Assembly: GCF_964204865.1 (NCBI RefSeq) | Contig: NC_135255.1 | Location: 4,464,001-4,528,000 of the forward strand | Reading direction: 5' to 3' | Length of the DNA: 64,000 bases | Origin: Styela clava | Lineage: Eukaryota; Chordata; Ascidiacea; Stolidobranchia; Styelidae | Part shown: in pieces, positions 23,646 through 37,200 of the stretch | Numbering within the stretch: the first letter of the stretch is position 1 | Layout: each line of letters opens with the position of its first letter | Notes under the pieces: generated by a model | What the model saw: only the letters and a program-made list of their open reading frames with translations | Database searches by the model: none | Told to the model about the DNA's origin: nothing | Translations under genes and position numbers: made by a program

Positions 23646-25064
23646 GACAAATGCAAAAGTAGTCTAGGCCTGCAAGCCTGAGGGTTTGCATATTTCTGTA
23701 CCGGTACCACATTTGGGCAATTAGCCCAGTAACCTATGGCTGTATGGTCAGGTGGTACATTATTACGAAAATAGCAAAAGTTGGGATACCATTGTTTTTC
23801 ATCACGTTTAACTAGTCCCTCGGGCCTATAGACCTAGGTATTGCAGTAGGCTATTTTCATTACAGCATTAAACTACCAATTTATCACCGAGCAGCAAGAT
23901 TCCAAAGTCTCCCACAGCAGCAGAGCCAGACCACCTGACCATGTAAGTCTGTGAGTATCTGGAGTATAGACAAATGTTAGTTTTTCCATGCTGATATGAA
24001 ATACATAATTGTTTATCCAAAATTCTACATTATAGCCTAATGCTGTCAGGCTATGCTGAAATATGGACAATATTCAACACAAATGGATATATTATGGCTA
24101 ACACTGGATTATCAACATTGGATTTCCCATGTTTAATTGTTTTTATAACTGCTGAATTGTTTTATTCATTCTACAATTATTCAGAACTCAATGCATGCAA
24201 TTGTTTTCCCCAAATACATTTTTAAAACAAAAATTGAAACTTTATTGGTCTAAAAAATGTAATTGAATATTTTTATATTGGCTGTGGAATTAGATTCAGA
24301 AGAAAAAAAGTAAATGTTAGTTGTAGCATTGCTTTATATCTGTATATAAAACAATACAATAAGCCTTTATTGTAAATTTACCTTATTTTATTGATTAAAT
24401 TTGTTGTAGAATTTCTAGTGATCATCTTGGCTCCAATTCCCGAATTCAGAACTTGTAAATTTAGTAAAAGAATTGGCATTGCTTGTTGAGCTATTATAAA
24501 TGGAGAATAGAAACCACGAGTGTCTTTGTTATACGATGCTTTCAACCAATATTTTTGAAAGTTTACGTTCTTTCACCGACTGACTGATATGTATTTGTTT
24601 TGATCATTTGATGAAAACGGTTACTATTTTGTTGTACTGTTGTAATAGTCTCTGAAACAAGGGTGTCTGGCACGACGACAGTTGCGGTGGCGGTGGCGGC
24701 CATCACATGACTAAGCCACGTTTCTTTGCTAAAAACTCCCGAATGCTACAGTAAACTTTTTTTTCTTTTTTAAATCGGATTATTTTTTTTTTCAAGAAAT
24801 CCAATGGTGACATTTTCAGTTTGCGCTTCCTTTTAGTTTATCGCACAGTGCCGATATTCCAATTTGGGAGGCCAAGACTGTCTCAAAAAGGAGGGATTTG
24901 CACTCACGATTATAATTGATAGTAATAGTACAATTGACACATGATACTGAGTGTACAACTTATTTAAACATTCGGGTAAAAAAGTTTCTGATTGACAAAT
25001 TCTGGTAAACGAAGATTCAAACACTTTTCAATTTTAATCATTAAACAGTATTGAATTTTCAGAC
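23646..25064. other. Region upstream of STAT
   Basis: No separate gene recognised. A short GC-rich stretch with GGTGGCGGTGGCGG lies at about 24684-24702 and could belong to a distal promoter or untranslated exon. Confidence 0.4.
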
Positions 25065-25075
25065 TATATAAATAG
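25065..25075 (+). promoter_or_regulatory. Candidate TATA box of STAT
   Basis: TATATAAATAG lies about 63-73 bp before the chosen ATG. With a start site about 30 bp downstream, the 5' UTR would be about 40 nt. A four-codon upstream ORF (ATG at 25118) would lie in that leader. AT-rich DNA makes chance matches common. Confidence 0.35.
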
Positions 25076-25137
25076 TTTCGTTTTACCCTGACCAAGACGT
25101 GGGCATTTAATTTCTGTATGAACTGTTGTTGAACAAC

Positions 25138-25245
25138 ATGAATAACAATCTGTCTTTGAAAACACAATTGTATTCACCTACTGGAATGAACGGCTTTGGA
25201 AATGATCCACCAATTTTTCCGCAAGAATCGCCCTCATCTGTTCTG
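25138..25245 (+). CDS. STAT: STAT exon 1
   Basis: 36 codons starting [14 protein letters not shown], followed by donor GTAAGA. There are no known domains: this is polar, Pro/Ser-rich N-terminal sequence. It ends in phase 0. An upstream ATG at 25118 is out of frame and stops after four codons. Confidence 0.75.
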
Positions 25246-28200
25246 GTAAGATAATCGAGAGAGGCTGTATATTTGTAATATTTCAAAATTAAAATCCTTT
25301 TTTGTTGCTGTTGTCTCAAAAACTAATCTAGAATAATATTTCAACAAATTAGCACTGTTTCAAATTTGATTATCATTTAATTTTCTATACACAATATAAT
25401 GCAGCACATGATATAAACATTTGCATAGCTATTTTACACTTGTAACAAGAGCAGCTCTGGGAATGAAGGAACACATTATGACTATTTTATCCAAATTGGA
25501 AATTTGTTTCAAATGGAAATGTTTTGATGAGATCCTTTATGATTTAAGGAAGGTTTCACTTATCCAAGATATAAAATAACGAGTTCAAGTTATATTATAC
25601 TATTGTATTACATATCGTTTTCTTTTGTGAACACAATTCCTTAATACAATCTACATTCTAATTTATCTAATGTTTTTTGTTCCACTTTTTAGGCTGATGT
25701 GAATCAACAGTTAAACAGTATGGAAAATAACATGGTTCCTAATTCCAGTGGACTGGGTGTAGATGATTTACCAGATTTCTTGGATGAAATCGACTTAAAG
25801 GAAATAAATGACTTAATTTATTCACATACTCCAAATGCACTTATGGATAATTATACAGTCACATCACCATTATCAGCAAATCAAATTAGAAATGGTATGT
25901 ACTGTGTTGCATAATTCATTTATTGAATTATTAACTACTGGTAATTAGATAGACTATTTGTTGTACAAAATTCATTTTGCATTAAAAAAACATTCATGCT
26001 CTTTCGAGTTGATGTTCATAGCAATGGAGCAGCACTCTCTATTCCTAACAAAATTTTTATAATTCTCTGTTCTGACTTTTTGTCTATTTTTTAACTTTTG
26101 AATGCCCTTTTAATGCGGTATTGTAATTGAGAATGACAATTGAGCCAATGAAATTGAAATTAAATTGAGAGCAAATTACTTTATAAATAAAATGAAATTA
26201 TGGGAAACTTGACTACACAAGAGAGATAGCAAACTGCAGCCCGTGATATGTTGCTGAACATGATATTTGGTAATCTGAATTAATTATCTTAATTAACCTT
26301 AATCTTATCTTAATTAACAACTATTTGATATAGCAAGTTGCGGAAAGTTATGAAAATATTGATGTATTGATCATTTTTTTTTGTCCGTTATAAAGCTTAT
26401 AATGTAGGCTATACCAGTGATTCCCAAAGCGGGCGATATCGCCCCCCGGTGGGCGAAAACGATACAGAGGGGGGAGAAAAAGTCGAAGGGGGCGATAGGG
26501 GGGCGATTTCGCGAAATCCGTTTTTGCTCTGCGCATCGTGCGCTTAATTCTGTACTCTGTGTGCATTCGCAGGCTTGAATCACGTGGTCGATTATCACAC
26601 TCGAATAGATTGCTGGACTCGTCTCCGCAGTAAGGTACGGTAGTTGGCATATCCCAGTGGTCGGCAAAATACGGCCGGAGTAAAAAATCTGTACCGGGAC
26701 GATTCACTGAATAGACCTATCCCCGACCTTTGACCGCGGAAAATTTTTCCTATATACTTTAACATTTTGAAATTTTCGGTGCTTATTTTAAGAGTGTTTG
26801 GGAGTACATATTTGTGCGAACAATTTTTTCCTAAAATGGAGACATTACAAAGAACAAGCGAAGAACTGGGATTAGTGATGCCCATTTGGAAAATGTTCCA
26901 ATCTTGGCGTCGTAAAGCTATCAAGCGTGATGCAGCAACATGACAGTGTCACATTAAATGTCATTGTAATAATTTTTTGATAAGACGACTGAGTTGAGTT
27001 CGCGAGCGACATAAAATTTGCCGACCCCTGGGCTGTAGTCGATAGTCGGTCACAGTTTTTTTTAACATCCGAGTACATGAATCCCAAAACAAATAGCTGA
27101 TTAATTCTATGGACTGGTGATAGGGCTGTAGGCCGTGGTAGGATGAGGAATCGGGGATGAATTTTACCGAAGTGTTTTGGTGCAGGTCATCAGGCTGTAG
27201 GAATGAATGAGATGTACGAAAATCATTATTATAACTTTGGGAAAAAAAACTCTGCTTTCATTAATTTAATTTGAAATAGGGGTGAATTTAGGGAGTGAAA
27301 TGCTATAAGACAAGAGTACACGACGGTTTTTGAGGAGGTAAAACCCTGGATTCTTTCATTTCCGACCTAATATATGGTGAAAAAGGGTTTTTGAGCCGTG
27401 CTACTATTGTCATCAAAACAACGAAATCGCCTTTCCATCAGTAAACTGGGTAATTTCAGATATGATAAAAAACTTGCTGAAGAACACCAAGCTCATTCAT
27501 CTCATTAAATAACACTATAAACTATGATTTGTCTTCTCATTTGGTCTGTAATATATTCGTTTCTAACTTTACATTTTTTTGTAGTGCTGGGGGGCGATGA
27601 AGTTGTATAAACTACTTTAGGGGGGTGATGGTCAAAAAAGTTTGGGAACCACTGGGCTATACATTGCATTTTATGTATTTTTTATTATCATAGAAGTATT
27701 ATATATTTAGACTCTGGACCATTCAGGGGTCAATACAGAAAAATAGAAGAACTTCTCATTAACGGAAGTGAAATTGATAAGAGTGCTATCGACAGAATGT
27801 GGTTACAATGGAATGACCCATTGTTCGATATTACCTCAAGGAAAACGTTTGCTGGAGTTATTGAACAGATTAGATGGTATGATAATTGAATATTGATGCG
27901 CTGTTTTTGTCGGAAAGCATTTTTTAGAGCGTCAATTGCTTCTCATATTCCACCATTGAGTTAGTCCTTGCATCAGCTAGTTCCAAAATCATTAATTGTT
28001 TGTAATATTTGAACTAAATTTTGACAGGGACCAGCTAGATCCAACAAATGAAATGTCAAGGCTCAATTGGAATCTTACTACAGCAATGATCGGAGAGTTG
28101 AAAAGTGAAGTTGATAACTTTGTGACTCAGTATAATGGACCTTATGAACGCCTATATCCACTGAAACGATGGCAGGAAAAACTTGGGGTATGTCCTATTT

Positions 28201-31200
28201 GTTTTTCCATTTTGTTTTTCTTTATATTTATTACTCAAATATGATGTAAGGCACAATAAAAAATTTCAATTTTGTATTTAACTTCTTGCCATCCTAACCA
28301 AGGTGGGAGGCAAGCTATATTCAAACAACTGTGTACAGTAGTCCCGTCCGACTCATCAGGTGCTCTTCTGAAAAATTGATATATTCCAATTCTCTATTTG
28401 AATGTATATATTTATCTGAGGCAATTAATATGACATGTTCATTGTGATATTAGAGTAAAATAGGTTATTCACTAAGGAGAAAAGAGTATGCTTGTCATTT
28501 TTTCTTATAATTTGGATTGCAGTAAAATCATAACATACACATGGCTATGACTCATAATTCTTGTTCCTCTTTTTAACTTGAACAGGATAGGACCCAGAGA
28601 TATATAATGTGCAAATTTATGCTTTTTATAATCATTTGTACCTTGCAATATGGAAAGATGAGACGAGTCAGTATATTGTATTGCTAATTTATAATGGTAG
28701 TTATAGAAAGCATAAGGGACATTGAACCATTTATAAGCATTCAATTAGATTTTATGTTCTCTTTCTTTTGTATTATTTAATTATTTATTTGGTATAGAAC
28801 TATTTGCCTGATCTCTCCATTTCAGTATTACATTTTAGCTAGGGGAAATACTTTTTCACCAACCATGAAAACAAGTCTGCTAGTTCATGGCATTGCGTCA
28901 GAAGTATTTTGTTCTATAAATAGACAGTTCTGGTTCCTGCTGATCAATTCTACATGTTAAGCTCTACTCAGAGCAAACATTGTAAATAAAATGTTATTTG
29001 GAAACTCTTTCTTGGTACTGCTGTGGATGTTAGTTTAATGTCAGTTATGTATTTTCAGTCAATTTTGGAATTTGGTAATATAAAAATATAAGGTACAATT
29101 ATGAACAGACATCACCAGAACATAACTTCCCAATAACTTGAATGAAATAAAAATTAAATTAAATAGTACATTCAAAAACTTTTTTCAGGAATATGGTATA
29201 TTAAAATTTTATCATTTTTCCTATTGATTTTCCACTTTCAAGGGAAACCATCATCTAATTTTTATATTATGAAGTGAAATGAATGACCAATTTGTAGGAA
29301 ATTCAAACAGTTGTATTCCTTTTTTATCAACAAATCCTACACTCTCGTGTTTCTTTGCGATTGCATGTCTGAATAAAATTTAATCAATAAATACCTTATA
29401 TTATAGTTCGATTGATGTGACAAGATTTGATAATGAAAAATATCATCCGTTGTAAACTTAAAATATTATTTTAAGTTCATTTTTTTCATTTCAAATATGA
29501 TGGGTGCTGAAGGGGAAACATGAATGAAATAAACAAAATTTAAATTTATGATATAAAGTTCATTCGAGTATATCCTGTTTGTAACAGTTAATTTAATTAT
29601 GAAATACATATGTACCACACTTTTCTGACTCTATGACCATAATTTCCTTCCAATACTTAGAATTGTAATTATTTCTGCCATGAACTGATGTTACTCATAT
29701 CCTAGTTTGGGAAATACATGGCAATGCTTCACAACAACAATTGTTTTATACTGAGTAGCCAGAATTCAATACGAGTCAAAACCCAAGAGTTCTGTTTTCA
29801 ACTGAGGAGATTATCCTAGGATTTTTGTACCAGCTCTTAAATTTTTTCACTTTGCTGCAAATTAATAGTATAACTAAAATATGTAATATATTTCCTTGTT
29901 TTGTCGATGAACTTTAATTTTGAATACCTGTAAAATAGCATTTTTTTATAATGGACTGTACGAAATGATAAGAATTTGTCATGGTTAATTAAGGACCCTA
30001 CAGTATTAGAGTAAGATGTTTTTTATCATGAATTAATATGATATTGCAAGGTAATTTTTATTTTTATGCACGTCGTAGATAGGAATGGAATTTTGCATTC
30101 CATTTATCGGCTTAGAGAAAAATTTATGACGTAGATAAGATCTTTTGGTGACTGAGGAAGCAGAACTCTTAAACCTTACTTGTTCCTTGACCACAAAATA
30201 GCGTAAATAATACTCAATTCTGGCTCCTCTGTCTGCAATATAGCTCGATCAATATCATCACCTTTCAGCCTGACTATTGAATTAATTGTCAAATTGATAA
30301 GAGAGAAGTCAAGTCTGTAAATTGGCTATAACATTTCATTTATTTTTCAAATTCAATCTTTTTAAGTTTGGCCGGGCATTAAATATTATACTTGACCAAA
30401 TTCGACTGTGGATAAACTTCATGAAAGAATAATATTGTACAGGAATCGTAATATTGTAGTAATAAAAAAACTGCTCATTTTTTTAGTTATAACATTTCAG
30501 AATTTAAATCTCTATTCAGTCATTCGCATCACTTTTATAAGCTACATCGTATAGTTAGTTATGAAAACAATACTTTATTCCAAGTTCTGCAATTCCATTG
30601 AAATTGGGCCTCAAAACCTAGACTTAGACCAAAAAGCAACTCCACCTTTATTACACATACACAAGCGGCAAAAGAAACCTTTTTTTTGTTGGACATAAAT
30701 TATATTCAGTTGACAAAATTGTGCAATTATCTCAGTACATATTACATAATTGCTAGTTGTTTGCAGTTTTTTATGCTAACTAAACCAGACCTGAATTTGA
30801 ATTCAGCCCAATGAAAAAACAATTATCCAGGCATGCTTTTTGTACTAGATGTTTATGTCATTTGATGTAATTTACGGTTGTAAAGCAGGAAGATTTTAAC
30901 AGTGAACTCATTCAAATTTTGATGTCAATATATTCATTTTTAATACTAATGCTTGTTTGGCAAATGAAACTTATTAGCAATTACTAGCTCTGTTACTTCT
31001 GGGAAAATCTTGATTGCATAATTCATTTTTATTGCCAATTTGTTTGCTATCTTAGACATCTTCGGTGAAATTGATTAGAATTTTGAATATTCTGAAATAA
31101 CTCAGTAAAGGAATATCAGAATCGTTATAAAAGATAATATTTGTAATATATAACAGAAATATATTTTTGGTGTATACAGCACTTGTTTATTTGAAGTACC

Positions 31201-34200
31201 CTTAAAAATCATTAATTGAAGATATTCAAAAATAATTTGGTTAGTTTTTTGCATAAATTTCACAGAGGATGGCACATCTTGGCCATCTCACTGTTGGTAG
31301 CCCTGTGTGAGTTTGCATGTTCAAATCTTATGATGGATAATTATCTGTAACAGGATTTCTGAACGCCTTATCAATGAGGATGATATATCTTGTCACGTTT
31401 ACGTTTTTCTATAATCAAAGTCTATGCATGTAGTGTTTAATAACTTGATTATGTTGTCTTCGTCTTTTCTCTAATTTAATAGAGTATGATAGTTTCAATT
31501 CTATATTAATTTGCATGAATGGATGAAATAACTTAGAGTAAATATACTGAATAAATAACTTAGAGTCAATTCTCAAAATATGAAAATGGAAACACCTCTT
31601 CCAATACTCTTCGTCATTTGATTTGGTATCTATTATCATATAACAATGTTAAACATTGATGATAAGCAAACAAGGGCACAGTTCTTAGTATTCCATGTTA
31701 ATCATAAATCCTTATATGCATAATAATAGTTACAATAGTTTCACCTTCAATAAACAATTGTTCAAACGAAAAATTTTCTTTTTCTTAATAAGATTCAATG
31801 TCATAAAAAGGCAGATAACCTATAGCTGGTGAATTCATGTATCCTGTCATTATTTTAAAAAGGGTATGCAAGTACCGTAAATCCATAAAGTTGTTGCAGG
31901 CTTGCAATGTTGAAATGCAAGTTGTAGCATATAAATAAAAAAGAGACTGACAAATATTTTGTTTTTGTGATTAGGAAGCATGTCTTTTCAACTTTCATAC
32001 CACAGAACAAATACAAATAGTTTCGAACAAAGTTTTAAACAGACCTGGATAATTTGACATAGTCTGATCGTATTGTGGTAATATCATTTCTCTTAAACAT
32101 AAATTGCGTTTTTGGCTTGTTATATGTTATCTTGTATTTCACACTGTGTTGCATTCGTGAATAATGAGAATGAGAAATATGAGGAAGTGATCACATTCAG
32201 GAAGTAAGACTACAGATTTTGAATTTTAACTTCCGGTGTTTTTCGTGGAACTGAAAGCAGCTTGATAGTGCGTTTCCTCAGTCTTTATTTTTTAGTTTTC
32301 ATTTGAGGCTCAGACAGGCATATTGCCAACTTATGTAATTTCACAATTTTGAATACTTCAGAGCAGCGATAGCTAAGTCTGAAAAAAATACAGATCAGCT
32401 GACTTTTGGAAAAAGTATTTTTTAGTGGGAATTAATACCAGTAGGTGAATTATATGCAAAATAAATCAATAATATGGAGACTGATTTCAATGTAAAAATT
32501 GCCTATATAAGTCATATTTTTGGCTTTGCTTGTTTTTAGGCAGACAGTTATCATTATTTATTACGTCTTTAGTTCAAAACCTCGTAGCTTTGTTATGAAT
32601 CCTATTGAAACTTCATTATTAAACTTCGGCATTTGCTGGCATGTAAGGCATACTGATAAATCCATATACCAGTAGCTCTGGGAATTAGCATGTCACTTGT
32701 GACTTTGATCAAAAATGTGTCTCATTCACGTTTGACTAGGTTCGTGTAACCTTGTCAAGCAATTTTTCCAAAAAAAAACTTCACACTGGTTTTTAGTTGG
32801 TTACACTCAGTAGCAGTTATATTCTAGAAATCTGACTGCAATTGTACTGTTTTGGTTTAATTGAATTGAGAAAATGAGGAAAACATATATTCTTGATTTC
32901 AAACACCTGTAACTTTTTATTGAAACAGTTGAATTGAATTGAAAACAATTAGATACCAGCCCAGAGAGCACCCTTTTCATTTTATATATTTCAAATAAAT
33001 TAGGGGCATGCAACATGATACCATATATTAATGTGAATTATGTGATTGCCTAAAATTTTGGTAATTCAAGTTATTAGTAATATCAGTCTGATGGTGATGT
33101 ACCTCTACTAAATTGTGATGGATTTTATGTGCTATGGTTCATTCTGCTTGTCTGAGGCTTCATTCAGAGTGGCCATATGACAAATTAGTGAAGACACATC
33201 ACACACATTCATATGGCAGTTTTGTGTGAAATCTATGTGAAGGAGCAAATGGTGTCCACTGTCCATCTATTAGATTGAAATTACACCAAATTATTTTTAT
33301 TCGTAACAATTATTTATTGACATTTTTTTTTAACTCTCATGTTATTTTGATTATTTAGGATCCAAGTTGTTATAGTACATTGGTTGGCCTTATCTTGAGG
33401 ATTTTGAATGAAGAGAGAAGAATAATCGAGTGTGCACAGGTAATATAGTTATATTGTATTACTTTTTTGAGTTGTATAATACGAGTATTTAAAATCCAAT
33501 TAAATCGTTTATTTTGAAGAAGTGAAGATTAAACAATTATATCAAATGTTCTAATTAGGCATTTCAAAAGCAGCGTTATGTAGTCCTGTTATATACCCTT
33601 AGGCATGTTGTGAATCAAAGTACTTTTTAAGTAAACACAAAAATCCAATGCCTGTTTTTATACTTTTTTGCACAGCCTATAAATCACTTTGGTAATTTGT
33701 TAGTTATTGTTAGTAAGAAGAGATTCTTGGTAATAATATTTATATAAGTTAATTCAAGTTTATACTAGATAATGCCGGTGGCTATATTAATTAAAGCGTC
33801 ATTCTGATTTTTAATCAAAAGTGGTTTAAATAGAAAAAGACTTATTTTGCAACATTTTGATTCATTTCCAACCTCCATCACAATTTGAGTTATTTCACTT
33901 TGCAAGATTATGGAAATCTGCTTAAATTTTCAACATCATTTTTATCTTCAAAAACAGTGTTTTTTTATATAGATTTGTATTAGAGGACTATTTTCTTCAA
34001 AATTGTATCTGGGATACTTATATTTCATACATTAGGTAGTGTAATTATATTCTCATTTTAACCATGTAAAAATGATGTTTTAACTTCGTTCGGGCAACTG
34101 CAAAAATTTTTTGTTGACCATTTAGGATCCGCGATATCAAAGTCAGAACAACATGTTGGACGTAAAGAAGCAAGAGGCTAATAATTACTTGGAACGAATT

Positions 34201-37200
34201 CAATTTCTTTCAGAGGTAATAAACAAAATAAGTGTCATTATTCTAGAATTTAATTCGGTAGAAACATCACTATCTTCAATATTTGAAATCAGTTATATAA
34301 TGTTCTCTAATATTTTCATTCCCGGTACTTTAAAAATCCTATTATAAGCAATTGAGATCAGACAGAAATATTAAAATCTATCTTGTTAAAGCATAACTGA
34401 CAAATTTTATTTTTTTTAGCATTGTAAAATTCGACACCTACTACACTTAAGATTTTAGTTTTTAGCTATCAATATGTTGAGTGAAATTCAGTGTAATTGC
34501 ATTAATCTTATGAAAGCTGAATGTATTTACTGTAATTTCAATTTAGAATCTGACGAAAGATGAACGTATAAGTCAAAATGTCGCAATGGAAATCGAAAAT
34601 TTGAACTCATGTGTTCAGGAACTTCAAGTTCTGGTTCAAGGACGATGTATGTTTAATAAATATTAATAAGCAGTGTTTTTTTCGAGCTAGTTATTGTTTT
34701 GTGCTGGGTGAGGATTTGGAAATTTTACCTTTGTAATGCAAACATAGTCAAACACAACAATCTAAGAGTATTTGAAATCCATGACATTCCGAGTACATAT
34801 AGAATATCTAAAAAGTAATATGTGACAAAATTTTTGTGGAAATTGGATGAAGACATTAAATGGGAATAATAATTAAACAGATACGGATGGTATTGCCTGT
34901 TTGGGTACTCCCATAGTACCAGGTTAAGGGCAGGCCATAATATTGTTATTCCGATTTTTCTTATTTTAGTTCTATTACAAGTTCGGGGACTGTTTGTGTT
35001 AGCCAAGTTGATATACCCATAGGCTTACGTTCCTTTACACAACTTGATGTAAAGTGGGCGAATAATATTAGTTACCGTACCTTCATATTGGTACACATAC
35101 GATACCTTTGGAGCCCCCCTATTTGTTGGAAAGTTGGAAACAATATTAAAAATTTTTGCTCTGTCATGTGTAATAATGAATATTGAGGTTGATTTGCATT
35201 TACATGGTGCTTGTTTGATATAGTCTTGTTTGATATAGGCCTATAGTCTATTATTACACCAATAAAAATAAAATTATGCTTTATGTCAATTTTTAGTGCG
35301 TTATCTTGACCAGTATAATCTTCGGGGAGCAACACCTGCTGAATTAAAAACTTTCGAAGGCATAAAACAAAAGCGTAACATGGCTTGGCAGAATGAAAAG
35401 GTAGGATTACTTCCACTCTTTACTTCCAGACAGGTCTTTGAATTCTGAATTTGGTGTTTTTGTGCATATTGTAGTGGGAGTCGCACTTCTAATGATAATT
35501 GACATTGAAATATCTGACGAAACTATAAAAGCAAAGGAGACTTGCATAATTTATACTTGCATCAAATCTGATTCTTCTATGTAGTTGAAATTTCCTTGAC
35601 CCAAATATCGAATTTTTGTCATCCAGGAATCTGGGCAGAACTCATTTTGTGATGTCTCTGAGAATGGAGTTACAGTCAAGTCTATATTTTTCCCTCGACT
35701 TCGCGGCCCTAGTTTAAAGAATGTTCTAGAAAAGTCAGGTCTTCGGTCTCCAAAATGGAAATTTTCAATTAATATTCTATTATCCTCTCTTTTACAGAGA
35801 ATTCTTGCAAATACTCATTGGGAACTTTCAAATGATATCCAGCGCCTCATCACTCAGGTCTTGGATGAAGAAGTTCGAGAATGGCAACGAAACCAAGCTT
35901 GTATGAACAACGGGATGTCTCTAACACATTATTGTACTCTTCCCATGTTGCAGGATTGGTGTGTAAAACTTCTATAATTTTCTATGTCAAAATTTTATTG
36001 CAAAAGTTTCAATTATAACCATCTGCACATCCATTTTTTTAACATCAGTTGCAGCCCACCCACCTTCCACAAATTCTCTAGTTTACTTCAATACATTTTT
36101 GATTTTAGGTGCAAACGTCTGGCAAGGTTGGTCAGTGGCAACATCCAACAAATTACGAAGCTCCAATTTATTGAGGAACAAATTGGACCTGATAACAGAG
36201 CAAGTAATAATTCATCTGAAGCCTCCAGTCTACAATACATCAACGAACTTATAAATAGATATTCAATGATGTTGCATCAGCTTGTGGAAAAGTAAGAATC
36301 ATTCTTCATATGGGGTGACCCTGTACACCGGATGATAGTTATAAAGGATATTCTTATATTATTTCTTTTAAAACATTAGACTTTGAAAAAGAAGTTGGTT
36401 CTCTAGTGTAAATTGGTTCTGTAATGGAATTGTGGTGTTTTGCCTTTATTTTGTGATCCAATGCAGTGATGCGACTACATAATCAGAGGGTACTGAGTTA
36501 CATAGATAATATTGATATCGATGTGCAAGTAATGTTTGACGTTTTACTGGGGGATATGTTCCCATATCTATTACAGTGCGGAGAAATGTCAATTAGGTGG
36601 GTTATTCACCCGGCAAATCACTGCATCTTTCAGTTATGCACAGATACAAATATGCTTGATTGTTATGAAATGATCATGTCATATCTTTCCTAATCGTATT
36701 TCTTTTTAATTAACATATCTTGCCTTGCTGGGTAGTTTATTTGTGAGCTTTTCTTCATTCAAATAAATGTGACTTTCATGTATTGGAAATAATACATTGG
36801 AATATAGGTTAATTTAACTATTTTTTCAATTTAATATGAATTGTCACTTTTTTAGAGGTCTTGTTGTAGAAACACAGCCTCCTCAAGTTCTTATGAAAGA
36901 TAAAAGATTTCAGAGCAAATTACGTCATCTGGTTTGTGATGGTCTGGATATTCATCAGGTATGTTGTTACTTTCTCAATAAGTTATGGAATATAAATTGA
37001 GATAATGTTTAAAATGTTCGGAACAATGAGATCGATTTCACAAGATTTTATTGCAAAATTTTTCTCTGTCATAGAATTTTGTGTCAAAAAATCTATATAA
37101 AAATATTTTGAAAATTTCTAAAGCACTCTCAAAATATGCATCATAAGCATTCAATGGTATAGTATATGATGAACTTTTTGTGTGGCCAAGGGTCCTGAAA

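Noticed and set aside
27996..28244. 82-aa open frame as a separate gene
   Set aside because: It is STAT exon 4 read through into the introns.
36466..36693. 75-aa open frame between STAT exons 10 and 11
   Set aside because: Exons 10 and 11 join directly in phase and match the STAT domain; no STAT sequence is missing between them.
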